In this document: positions 1 through 10,931 of the stretch, one piece after another
Numbering within the stretch: the first letter of the stretch is position 1
How the letters are laid out: every line of letters starts with the position of its first letter
Source: Taiwanofungus camphoratus
Lineage: Eukaryota; Basidiomycota; Agaricomycetes; Polyporales; Taiwanofungaceae
Direction of reading: 5' to 3'
Assembly (NCBI GenBank): GCA_003999685.1
Contig: CP021226.1
Location: 62,001 to 126,000, forward strand
Length of the DNA stretch: 64,000 nucleotides
Made by a program: the position numbers and the translations under genes
Notes under the pieces: model-generated
The model's input: only the letters and a program-made list of their open reading frames with translations
Database searches by the model: none
Told to the model about the DNA's origin: nothing

Positions 1-2154
1 ATGCAATTCACAGACAGGCGATCTTTATGAGGTTAGGTTTGCCAGAGGGAAAGAGACTGGTTGGGTTCTTCCATCCATACTGGTGAGTCACGGGCAACCA
101 TTCGAGGGAATTGTGCACCTGATCTTACCTAGCATGTCTTCAGTAATGCAGGTGGAGGTGGTGAACGCGTCTTGTGGACAGCTATCGCAACTTTGCAGCG
201 CAGTGAGCCAGATATCGTGAGCGTAGTCTACAGCGGGGACACAGATGCCACGAAAGAGGATATCATAGAGAACGTCAAGGTCAGTCTCGTTGATCCCTTC
301 ATAACGATCCAGACATGACTCTCCCACAAGGCAAGATTTGACATCAATTTGTCACCACACACACTACACTTTGTATTCCTCCATTCACGACACCTAGTTG
401 AAGATTCCACATGGCCTCGATTTACTCTATTGGGTCAAAGTCTAGGCTCCATGTACCTAGCATGGGAAGTCATGTCAAAACTAATTCCAGACCTTTTCAT
501 TGGTATGTCCCAGGCCTCCCAGAATATTTCTTGAAACTCTTCCAGCTCATGTCGAGGATATCGCAGACACAATGGGCTATGCATTCACCTTCCATGTCGT
601 ACGGTTGCTGGGTAGAATTCCAGTAGGCGCCTACGTTCATTACCCCACCATTAGCACGGATATGCTGGCGAGAGTGAAGTCGCGAAAGAAATGGCACACC
701 AATTCGGACACCATCTCCTCCTCCACCGTTCTCAGTAAAGGAAAACTACTGTGAGTTGACATCATTGGGCTCTTCAGAAAATAAATTCGTCCTATTCCGA
801 AATGGAGGATATTCTCTGAAATCCTGGCCGAAAGGCTATGCCAACCGCTCAGATGTAAATGCATGCTTTGTTCGTTTTATTGCATAGTCTGATATGTCGC
901 GGCTCTATGATAATCGTGTGTTCTGCCCGAGACTCATGATCCTGACACATCGTGGGATTCTCGTCACCTTGATCTGGAGTGTGCCCGTCCATAGGTCGTG
1001 AACAATCTTGCTTAATATCTACCCTTCGAAAATTGGCCAGATACTATCGTCTGTTCATGTACTACTACGCCTATTCTCTTCGCCAAGCCTCCTTCCTGAT
1101 GGTCAATTCTTCCTGGACCAAGGGCCACATCGACGCAATCTTGCAGCATACCGATCCGCTACTCGATGCCGTCCATACGTTGACTCCTCTGCTCCTCCTC
1201 AAACTGCTAACGCGGAATCGGTCGATCCCTCTAAAGTTTGCACGTATTGTGTACCCGCCTTGCGATACACGCGAAATGGCACAGTTTCCTCTAGGGGGCC
1301 GCGAACGGATCATTTTCAGTCTGGCCCAGTTTCGGTGAGGACTCCCCATCTGTCGATGATTGTCCCTGACATTGGAGATATGGCAGTCCTGAGAAAGACC
1401 ATGCTGCGCAGCTGCATGCCTTCCACCACCTGCTAAAGTCACATCCTGAATACAGCAAAGCTGAAGATAAAAGTGTCAGACTTGTCCTAATGGGCGGCAG
1501 TCGCAACGCCGAAGATGCATCCCGTGTTGAAAACTTGCGATCTTTAGCGGCGGGGCTAGGCATTACAGTCCGTCGATTTGACAATTAGTGAATTTGTCAC
1601 ATCTAGATCTGACTACTCTGCCAGGAGCACGTCCAGTTCATTGTGAACGCATCATTCACCGAGATGCTTCAGTGGCTCTCCAAAGCAAGTATCGGTCTCA
1701 GCACGATGGTCGATGAGCACTTTGGCATCAACGTCGTCGAGTTCATGGTCTGTATGCTGTTGCCTTGGAGCTTATATCATTCAATATGACTCATACATCT
1801 CTCGATTCCGCGATTCCAGGCAGCCGGTGTTATACCTGTCGCGCATGCATCCGGAGGACCTCTAAACGACATTGTTGTGCCTGTGAACGGCAAACCAACA
1901 GGTACCGTATTTCACATTCAGCTTCAGTTGTCGTCATTCCCTAATATGCGATGACGGAATCTGTGGTTTCAGGCTATCACGCTACTTCTCCAGAAACATT
2001 CGCGGAAGCGTTTCACACGGTTCTCACATTATCTCCGGAAGATGACTTGGCGCTCCGGCGGCGTGCCAGGGCGTGGGCTGTGCAGCGATTTTCTGAAGAA
2101 GAGTTCGAAAAGGGATGGAATGCGAGTGGATGGAGGACGTCGCTGCCTTCGTAA
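1..2154 (+). CDS. ALG11: ALG11 alpha-1,2-mannosyltransferase, 5' end cut by window edge
   Basis: GDP-mannose:dolichol-PP-Man3GlcNAc2 alpha-1,2-mannosyltransferase. It adds the fourth and fifth mannoses to the lipid-linked N-glycan precursor on the cytosolic face of the ER. The first spliced residues read [18 protein letters not shown], a hallmark of ALG11 (GT4 family). Later exons carry [39 protein letters not shown] and [14 protein letters not shown], the nucleotide-sugar-binding region of GT-B enzymes. Apparent exons: 1-82, 144-279, 331-502, 567-750, 1041-1334, 1387 to about 1570, then three more, stopping at TAA 2152-2154. An in-frame ATG lies at 27, but the frame is open to base 1 and the N-terminal membrane anchor expected in this family is missing, so the true start is probably outside the window. 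It converges with the FMN dehydrogenase. Intron 751-1040 is unusually long, but the family aligns straight across it. Confidence 0.93.
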
Positions 2155-2377
2155 AAGTCGAGCATACTATTTGAGACACCAAATATTATCTCTTCAGTGG
2201 CTAATTATGGCAGCTGCCACAAGAGATTCCTGAGGATAATATGCTATGAGGTGAGCTCAAACGACTGCAAGTTGTACAGGTTGTCTTACTCGATCTTTCC
2301 GCGCAAGTCATGGTGAGGTTCTACGGAAATAGTTTAATTCTCCGTCAACATCATCCCCTTGCCGAAATAAGGCTTTT

Positions 2378-4041
2378 TCAGTCCAACTTCGTCAACACCG
2401 TATCAGCCTTGCCGTATATTTCAGCCAGACTCGCATAGCCGCTTAACCCAAGCGTTATTTCGAAGTCGGCGAGAATACTCCTCAATATCTCTTCAACGCC
2501 TGCTTGGCCAGCGAGTGTCAGTGCATACATGTATGGTCGTCCATCTATGAGAACACAGAAAAGAATGTCAGCCAGCTCTTCACAAATCTATAAAGTCTGC
2601 GGGAGATGCGCGTACACAGGATACCCTGTGCACCGAGAGCGATTGCTTTAAAGATGTCACTGCCTGTTCGGATGCCGGAGTCGAAGAGAATAGTGAATTT
2701 GCCGTTCGCTTGGGCCTGCTTTACCTTCGCACTTCGCATGATCTGGCACAAGGCGTGAAGTGAAGGTATAGCACCATCGATTTGGCGTCCACCTATGAAG
2801 ACATCTCGGAATAGGCATACGCGTTGCACAGAGCGAGCATGCAACCCACCGTGATTTGAGACAATGATACCGTCAGCTCCATTATCAATTGCCAATTCAG
2901 CGTCCTACCGTATCGAAAGCGTTCAGGACAGTGTGCACACGCAACACATCCCCACACACCTCTGGAGACATGATGCCCTTCAAAAGCAGTGGTCCGTCCC
3001 AATTTTCTCTGACGAACTTGAGATCCTGCCAACTCTTGAATACGCCTGAGGTCGTTTCATCGATCCATTTCATGCCTAGGAACGCCCGCTGTCTCGCCTG
3101 CTCATCACCGTTCTGTATCAGCTCTTCCTGCCGAGCGGGATCATACGGGAAGTCTGGTGCATCATCTTTAGAGATCGGCTGCAGGCCGAACTTGCCCATA
3201 AACACAGGATCAGTGAATCCCACATGTGCGCCGATGCCATGGTAGAAAGGTAAGTAAGCTGTATCAAGATCGTGCGGACGCCAGCCAAGCGTGACCGTGT
3301 CCAGGGTAATCACGAGCGCACTGAAACCGTTCTTCTTAACGCGCGATATGATGGACAAGGTCAGGTCATTCGATCTTGGCCTGCTTTCACTTTTCAGTGA
3401 CCCGATGGTGAAAAAAAAAAAAGTCCATCAGCTCTTACCAATATAGCTGGTACCAACGAGGACCAGAACCATTGGCTTTGGCAACGGCCTCGATGGATCG
3501 AGATGACGCTGTACTCATAATGTACGGGACTCCAACCTGTCCTGCCGCTGCCGCTGATGCAAGCTCTGCATCAGGGTGAACGATGCCCTGTACACCTATA
3601 GGCGCCAGGAAAAGAGGAGCTCGGTATCTGACACCGAAGATGGTAGTCTGGACGAGTTGATCCATTCATTCTTGGTGACGAATCGCAATGAATATATGAG
3701 GGCTTACTTCTATATTACGGTATGTAACATCACGCAACATACGCGGAATAATTTTCCATTTGGCGTATTCTTTACGATTGGTCTCGTGGGTGGAATTTGT
3801 TCCAGCACTGCCAAAGACGTAGAGGAAGGCATCTGCAAACGAGGCAATGAGCCATCCTTTATCTGCTGATTATGAATGTCTGAACTTGACCCTTTCGGTC
3901 CTTCAGTTTCTCCAGGGCTGCCTGTTCAAGCTTATCGGTGTCGACGCTGCCAAGCACTGGTCTTTTGCGTTGGGTGTAGCAGGCTTTCATGTATGCGGAC
4001 CATCCTGCAGGCGCAGCACCGCCATTGACGGATACAGACAT
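2378..4041 (-). CDS. FMN-dependent alpha-hydroxyacid dehydrogenase / lactate oxidase-like
   Basis: Flavoenzyme that oxidises an L-2-hydroxy acid (lactate, glycolate or similar) to the 2-oxo acid. Exons on the minus strand read in order: an N-terminal segment starting MSVSVNGGAAPAGW; LFLAPIGVQGIVHPDAEL; STASSRSIEAVA; the substrate-site stretch FSALVITLDTVTLGWR with a following DLDTAYLP; LLLKGIM; DNGADGIIVSNHGG with the catalytic His-containing SNHGG; FDSGIRTGSDIFKAIALGA; and GRPYMYAL. The order matches the FMN-binding barrel of the lactate 2-monooxygenase / cytochrome b2 / glycolate oxidase family. No cytochrome b5 domain or transit peptide is seen, so a soluble single-domain enzyme is likely. 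Stop TGA is at 2380-2378 and the ATG at 4041. An A-rich run near 3414-3424 lies in an intron. The substrate cannot be told from sequence alone. Confidence 0.9.
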
Positions 4042-5324
4042 AGCTCAAGAATACCTGAATCGCAGAATGCTACAAAACGTCGTCGGAGCGAACAGCGCTG
4101 GCCCACTTGCATGTTTTTAGGGCCTCTACTCTTATATCGTCGGAACGCTATCACCTATCGGAATAGTGGCTGGGATGATATTGCGTGCAGACCTACGCTA
4201 TATTTGACAGGATATCATGCCGAAACAGGGAACCTAGCTTGGGTCGGAAATACACAGTATCCACCGAATGAGGCTACCATGGGAAACCAAAGGCACTCGT
4301 ATTACCAATGAAATGACAACAGGTGACCAGATCTGACGGCTTGATCCTGTCGCCATATGTATTTTAGTTTCTCGCCAGAAGAGGTAAGTATCCAGGATAT
4401 TTAGGAAGCCTTACTACGCCAGCACGACTTAGTGAGATATGTACATGCCAACACCAGCGAGTTCCCATAGACGACCAAACATAGATTCCCGAAGATTGCT
4501 CGGGCGAGACAATTCGCTTGCCCCAGAATCAGACAATGTTACGTCGGACAAGCAGGATTTACAGTTACCCATTTGCCATTGCACGGTGTACCCAACAACA
4601 AGTGGAAGTCGGTGAAATTGTGATACAAAGATGCTGAATTATTTTTGTAGAACCAAGGTCGTAAGATTGCCGGAGAATTTGCAAATGCGTCAGATATGGG
4701 GGTAACTAAGGTGAATATCGGAGGAAGACATCTGAATCGGCACAGCCAACCGTCAACGTATACATTATAAAAGATTACGAAAGAGTAGTGTTTGGCCCTC
4801 ACCAGGCCATGCCGTTAGTTTTCAGCGAAGGAACACACGTAACAGACCACCCTGTTTTCTTTGTACGACTTTTCGGTCTAGCCTCGGTAGACAACCTTGA
4901 GGTACGTTTTAGATACCGGCAGGATCAAGTTGGTGGTCACAAAGGGTATGTCGGCCTTCTAGACAGTCAGGTGAAGAGCCGTGGAGGCGCGGGACTAGGG
5001 ATTCGAAATAAATAATGCGGTTCCCAGAGATGGCCATCGTTGTACCGGAGCGCCGCATTCAGACTCACGAGATACGTAAACGGGCCGAACGGTGAAATAG
5101 CCGGGTACGGACAAAAGCAATCGAATAGAAGCACACCAAAGTAAGAGACTCTCACGATGATTGATGAGACCTTACACACATTTCAGCTCACAATGACATG
5201 CACGCAACGAGTCAGGAAGCTGTCTCACCAACATGTGTTTTCTATGTTTAAAACACTAAAGGGGATCTCGGTATACTTGTTAGTCACATCTGTAGACAGC
5301 ATTCGAAGCAACTAACAGATTCGG
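4042..5324. other. Intergenic, no gene recognised
   Basis: About 1.3 kb between the divergent FMN dehydrogenase start and the 3' end of the CCDC25 homologue. Only short unrelated ORFs occur, none with family motifs or consistent splice sites. No tRNA or repeat was recognised by eye. It should hold the promoter of the FMN dehydrogenase. Confidence 0.5.
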
Positions 5325-6383
5325 TCACATGAAGTCCTCTTCCATCTCCTTCACCGACTTGTGCGCTGCATCCATGTCATCTGCATCCTGATTGAACAAC
5401 GTGTCATACGACCGCGCTGCTTTTTCGGCCTCCCGAGCGCGCGCCACCTCTGCATCTGCCTTCTTCTGCGAAATTCAGACGTTTCGATAAGCAATCTAGA
5501 CTGGTGACTGGTGACTACGCGATATAGACTACCTTTTGAGCTGCCGCAGCCCTTCGGACTGCATTTTCTCGTTTGATCCGATCGACACGCTCTTGCTCGT
5601 GATCGACTTGTCGTTCGACCTTGGTTTTGTTCAAGCGATTAACTATGGCATTCTCGCGTTTCGGGACATGAACTGCGAAGGATGTCCTAAGCAAGGATAA
5701 CGCAGCTGGAAAAAAAAACAGGAATCACTGACTCCGCCTGACCTGATGATCACGTTCGTTAGCGCGCAAGGTGCTTCGGAAAGTAATGTGTTCCCACCCT
5801 CTTATCGCTGTGAAATGAGACTTGACCGATTGCCATGTCTCCGGTTTTCTGAAAGCTAGCCTTGGCTGTCTGCGATATCGTAGATGAAAAAAACTCAACA
5901 TACCTTGAGATTGTCGGCAGGGGTATAAATAATGGTGAGGTTATCTTTCTTGTTGCCTACGGACCTAGCGGCATCAGACCTATATCATAATCGCCGTTGA
6001 CCACACAACAGGGATGACATACCCTCAATCGAGTTTGCCTTCACCAATTGTGCACAGTCGAGTAGTAGAGGCTCCGGGATGTTCTCCCAGGACATCCCTT
6101 CGGACATTCTCAAGTACACATGCGCAGATGACAGTTTGTCGACGTGAAACCAGACGTCTTGCGGCCATGCATATTTGATGAGGTCTTCATCTACCGGTTG
6201 GCTATATCTTCAGGATCATGACGCGGCTTCAGGTTAGGGAGCGCACTTTACACGTACTTTCTACCTTGTCCTTGCCCATATAGAGCGTGACTGGAGGGTC
6301 TATCGCTGGAAGAGCATACGGACTACATCTTTTCGAATATCACGAGAACACGTCTTACCTGAAGACTTGAAGAATAAGACCAT
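5325..6383 (-). CDS. CCDC25 family protein (NFACT-R domain)
   Basis: Homologue of human CCDC25, a small protein made almost wholly of the NFACT-R (DUF814) domain plus a C-terminal coiled coil. The spliced minus-strand product starts MVLFFKSS, then [53 protein letters not shown], an [19 protein letters not shown]-like segment, then [15 protein letters not shown] and a charged helical tail ending EEDFM. This follows the human protein nearly block for block, including the Phe-Met terminus. Exon 1 is only 25 nt and the gene has several introns, each splitting a conserved block in phase (for example KVE plus N across the second intron). NFACT-R domains are known from ribosome quality-control factors; the role of the stand-alone protein in fungi is not established. 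Confidence 0.9.
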
Positions 6384-7154
6384 GTTATAAGCAGTCACAA
6401 AACTGGAGTAGCGTTGCTTTCAATGGAAAGCGAACGTCGATTATGAGCGTTGCGTATGGGTTGATACGCTAGGTTATTTCTTATGAGACGCGTCCGGAGC
6501 CGTGGAAGCTACGAGCGAGAAACTTTGAGAGATACGACCGGTATGAGTGGAACGCTCACTTTCCAGCTGAGACTGTGCCGAATCGCTGTTACGTAAACAA
6601 ATACCAAAGTGTTGGGCCTCGAACCGCGCGTCGGTTTGGCACTGTTGACTTTTTCCAAATATGGTATGTTTCGGACAATATCCTCCGCCCGACGTTCAGA
6701 GTTCTTCCTATCGTATTTCGTATTCTCTGTATTTCATATTTTCGAGTCAGGATGACGCCAATGTCATCCTGAGTCTTATTATGCTCTTGTTTCCATCGAG
6801 ATCTTATTCCTACGTGACTAGAATTGATTGCGCCGCCGTCGTCATTACTCTGTACTTAAGGAGGCCGTAGACAGACTGCGGAGATAGAATTCTCTCGCGC
6901 TATTCTCCAGCTCGCCGACTCGAGCTCCGACGGAAATAGAGCGATACCACAAAAGTCCTGTCGCACGAGTTTCGAGCAGACTCATGGCCATGAGACGCGG
7001 CGGATTCAGTCAAAACTAATACTTCATTGTGGGTATAGAAGGTTCAGTGGTATCCTACACATACTGCTCTACAGGAGCGAATAGATGTACTACATCAGGC
7101 CAAAGAAGAGGATCACGTAAATGGTATACTGGCGATGCATAGGCGGTGCGCGTG
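6384..7154. other. Intergenic, no gene recognised
   Basis: About 770 bases upstream of the CCDC25 homologue, with only short frames and no recognisable motif. It probably holds that gene's promoter and the 3' untranslated part of the next minus-strand gene. Confidence 0.45.
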
Positions 7155-7731
7155 TTATGGAGCTGTGCTGGTCTGTTCCAGCTCGTTGTAGGAACGCCCC
7201 AGATGAGCTTGCGCAGGCGGAGGGAGGGTATAAGGCTCCTCCGTCATGCCGTCCATCATCGTTGTCCCCGACAAGGATGGGATCGACGGCGAATGGCGTA
7301 TGCTCAAAGGAAACGTGTCGGTGGCCAGAGATTGCGAAAGAGGTGGAGATGGGTGATATACGGGTGCGGGGTAACGCATGCGCGCTGTGTCCACGACTGT
7401 ATCCCCCGATAAAGTGCGAGTCAACGGCTCTCGGGGTACAATGTGTGGTAATCGGCGAGCGGCAGTGACACGAGCAGTCTGCGGGGGGTTGTCGTGTTCA
7501 CGTTTATATGCGACTAAGCCAAATGCCGATACAACGAACAAGAAAAGGGCTATGGACACCCAGCGAACGCGCGACGCGACGTAAGCCCCAAGACGCTACA
7601 CAGCGAGGTTCTCAGAGACCTCTGAGATCGTATTCACCTGATAGAAGGCCCATACCAATCCTGACCCTTGGAGTAACTGTACTGCCAACGGTACTCTGCA
7701 CCGTGCTGGTCTGTGGGGTGATTGGTGCCAT
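7155..7731 (-). CDS. Putative small single-pass membrane protein
   Basis: Not assigned to a family. The open minus-strand exon 7155-7559 encodes a hydrophobic stretch (ALFLFVVSAFGLVAY), then a basic KRE stop-transfer and a Pro/Ser/Thr-rich tail of about 105 residues ending LEQTSTAP. An upstream segment with ATG at 7731 gives a Ser/Thr-rich head (TPQTSTVQSTVGSTVTP). It joins in phase through a GTGAAT donor and a CATAG acceptor, extending the helix to about 20 residues. The product would be roughly 165 aa, with a Ser/Thr-rich outer segment, one helix and a Pro-rich inner tail, a layout common in fungal wall-sensor-like proteins. The splice model is tentative, and further 5' exons may exist between 7.8 and 8.7 kb. 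Confidence 0.4.
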
Positions 7732-8887
7732 TACTGACTCTATTGTCTGCTAGAAAAGCACCATAAGAACGTGTACTGCGATACCCTTGACTCACTGCTT
7801 ACACCGCTCACTTTATACAAATGGGAGGGAACAAGCACCAGTGCAGTTGCGCTTGTGTGGTGGAAGTCACAAATGAACAGGGAGGATGAGCCAGTGGGCC
7901 GGTGCTTGCGTAGGGAAGGCTGTGACTCACTCTGGCCGAGGCGGTGCCAAGTGCACAGACTCATAGCATAGGAGGGGGCATAACCAAAAAGCTAGAGCCT
8001 CAGTTTTATGCTTGCGGCGGGGGAAATCGTTCAACGTAGCTTCCGGTTGAGGCATATTCGCAGTGTAGTTGTCCTGTGGGGGGTCCGAGGGTGACACGCC
8101 AAGTGCACAGCACAGTCCGCGCGAGCGCGCAGAGGTTGCCTGCTGCGGCAAACCCAAGGAGAGCTGTCAGTCTGGTCGGCAACCGCTGACATACATGATA
8201 TACGCGCTGCTACATAAGGATAAAGAAAGCCAGCGCCACGATTCCTTACGCTGTGGACAACGGTGCCCTCCGAGGCCTCCGTTATACCATTCTCGATCTG
8301 GTATGTCAGCTCAATAGAAAGCAAGCCATTACGCTGTGTAGTTGGCGCAGCGCAAATGGACCACATGGAATAAGATGACAGCTACGCCAAGCAAAACGGG
8401 TTTGCGCAGCGGTGCAAGAGATAAAGAGCGAGCCCGGAGCATAAATCGCGCAAGAAACTCTGATATACGAGACGCCAAGCCGTAAGAATGAGTTGAGACG
8501 GAAGCCTGTAGGTGCACAGCACCACATCGACTCAGAGAACGGGACCGCAAACAGTCAGAGGAAGCTATACAGGTTACGAGATAGCTTGGGGGATAGCACG
8601 AAGGAATTTGAGAAGATGTGCAGCACATCGAACCCGTAGCAGCAATCCTTCTACGAAGAGACCCTTCCAAGGACAACACTATAGTAAGAGGGCTTTCAAG
8701 AGGCGATACGGGCTGTAGGTGTGTAGAATCGATGGCCGGACTGGCCTGGGTATTTTCTAGCTCCGCATGAAGCAGTCCTCGTGCCACAAGTGTGCACGCC
8801 GCGACGTCGGCGCCAGTGTCCTCGACGCTGCTTGGATCTCCTGGATATCGACTTCACCATTCTCGCCGCTGTGTTCATAACATAGCC
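7732..8887. other. Uncertain region, possible extra exons on the minus strand
   Basis: Between the small membrane-protein exons and the divergent LEA2-like gene. Several minus-strand frames contain hydrophobic patches (for example near 8330-8400 and 8120-8260), but they do not join into a convincing model and contain stops. The last few hundred bases should include the promoter of the gene starting at 8888. Confidence 0.3.
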
Positions 8888-10276
8888 ATGTCGGGCATGG
8901 ACTACGACCGCCGCTCAGCCGTGTCCTCGTTCTACGGTGGCCGCAAGAGCTCACTCGACGCCCTCAACGCCGACTTCCCATCGTCGCCGCCGCCGCAGCA
9001 GTTTGGTCAGCCCCAGCGCGCTCGCATGGATTCTGCTTCCTCCTTTTACAACGCGAACCGCAATTCCCTTGCAAGCGCAGACGTCCTCGGCGGCGCACAA
9101 ACTGCGGGATACAACCCCTCGTCCTTCTTCCACCCCGGCAGAGAAGAGCCTCTGAAGGGCGGCCACGATGAGGAGCAGAGCATGCTATCGAACAACGATC
9201 CCGGCTGGGATGTCTACGCAGACTTCAACAACCAGGGCCCGCGATATTCAACCGCGTTCGTTCACAGAGACACTGGGTAGGGATGCACGCTTTCTGGGAA
9301 GGTGATACGCATTGATGGCCCGTGGTAGCTATCGCCAAGTGCCCTCGCCCTCTCCTCTGAAGATGGAAGAGGAGTCAGGTCCCTCCGGCCCCGTCGAAAT
9401 GGTCACCGTGCCAGCACTGGGGCCGGAATGGAAGGCGTCCGAGTTGGCTACAGCGAAAAAGAAGGCGAAGAGGGAGGATCGATTCGATTCCTTTGCGCTG
9501 AAGTGGAAGGCCTGGAATCGGGGCGAGACGGGCTTGTGCGGGCCCTACTTCACCAGGAGGTTCACCGCGATCTTCTTTTTTGCGTTTTGCATCGCGTAGG
9601 TCGCACATCATGATGGAGCGCCCCTTCTGACGTGCAACCTATCTAGCCTTGGAATCACCCTCGCCTTTGTGATCCCGAGAGTGCCAAGCTTCGCGTTCAA
9701 CACAGACCACCCGCTGATCAACGCGACCGCCCCGTTCAACGAGTCCGTTCCCGTCGAGTTCAATCGCAGTCCGGCGAACTTCAGCTTCCCCGCGTTCGGC
9801 GACATCGTGCTGGACACGAACTCGAACTACCTGCCTCTTGTAATATCGAAGATGCAGGCAACCGTCTATGATCTCACAACAGGCAGACAAGTGGGGGTGG
9901 GCAACCTAGGGAAGAAATCCTATCCCGCAAAGTCGTTTCCGACCGTGCAGCTGCCGCTCAACTTTTCGTACGTCGGTGTGAACGACACCGATGTGACATG
10001 TGCGTGCATTTGCTATTCAGGAAACGGCTCGCTGTGACATCTTGAGCAGGGGCCGACTTTTACAACGCGTGCAGAAACCCAGCAGCGAATGCGAATGACA
10101 CGCGGCCACGTACGTCCGTCTCTCCGCACCCTCTCATTCAATCTAACGGTATCGCAGCGTTGCAATTCAATCTCGAGCTTGATATGTGGATCCTTGGGCT
10201 TGTGGGCAAGAAAAGCACTTCTGCAACAGTCACAGAGGCGCCGTGTCCCATTACGTTGTCGTTGAACGCGGCATAG
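8888..10276 (+). CDS. Type II membrane protein with LEA2-like C-terminal domain
   Basis: Fungal membrane protein of unknown function. Exons 8888-9276, 9329-9595, 9647 to about 9999, and two short ones ending at TAG 10274-10276 splice in phase. The N-terminal region (about 215 residues) is Ser/Pro/Gln-rich and hydrophilic, starting MSGMDYDRRSAVSSFYGG. One helix, formed by joining TAIFFFAFCIA to LGITLAFVIP across intron 2, is preceded by basic residues, which suggests a cytosolic N-terminus. The outer domain has N-glycosylation sequons (NATA, NESV, NFSF, NFSY, NDTD), a DTNSNYLPLVI stretch and the beta-rich pattern of LEA2-type domains (as in Vac7/Tag1-like proteins), ending in NLELDMWILGLVG. 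The LEA2 call rests on pattern, not on a computed match. The upstream ORF extension to 8792 is not needed. Confidence 0.75.
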
Positions 10277-10931
10277 CGAATGTGGTGTAGTGACTTCCAC
10301 CGTCGACACCATCGTCTTTATCTCTCTATATGCTCTTTGGACTTTACCTAGTAGTAGCGCATCTAGGACTGTGGTCGGACTTAATGCATCACCTCTTGTT
10401 TAATGGGGACTGTCTCAATTGTTTGCTCATACACGATGATATAACCACTCCTCTGATCCATCAGAGTTAGCATGTCTCTTGTTTGTTTTTAATCTCCTCC
10501 AAGTTCGAGATATGAACATTAACAGTTGTGTTCACGTTTCTGACGCCCTCACTGGCCTCACCTCTCACTCGTGTCCGGAGTTATAAGGCGCCCTAGACGA
10601 ATCGTATGGGGCCTGGGAAGAGCGAGATAGCAGTCAGCTAGGTTTTAGCTAGAGTACACACGTGGATATGGTTCGCGACCAATGACAGGATAGGATGTAG
10701 GAATATCAGTATGGAAAATAAGAAACAACGCAGCGAGCACTGTCCGAGATAGCGTGTACTGTGGAGGGATGGATAAGAGCATTAAGTACGAAGGTCCGAG
10801 TCAGTGCGACTACCGACAGCAACGAAACATATACAGTATCTTACGACGTTGTGAACACAAATAGTCCTCATCATAACCTAAAAAAAAGCCCAAGTATAGA
10901 AGAAAGCAAGCCGACCTCCGGCAGCCCGAAG
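10277..10931. other. Intergenic between convergent genes
   Basis: AT-richer spacer of about 650 bases between two convergent genes. It presumably carries both 3' ends. No ORF, repeat or RNA gene recognised. Confidence 0.5.

Noticed and set aside
4960-5010. tRNA-like T-arm (GGGATTCGAAAT)
   Set aside because: No matching acceptor stem, D-arm or anticodon arm could be drawn around it.
8030-8400. Possible lipid-exporter (RTA1-like) gene on the minus strand
   Set aside because: Hydrophobic patches such as ALLGFAAAGNLCALARTV suggested it, but stops interrupt the frame and the diagnostic blocks of the family could not be found.
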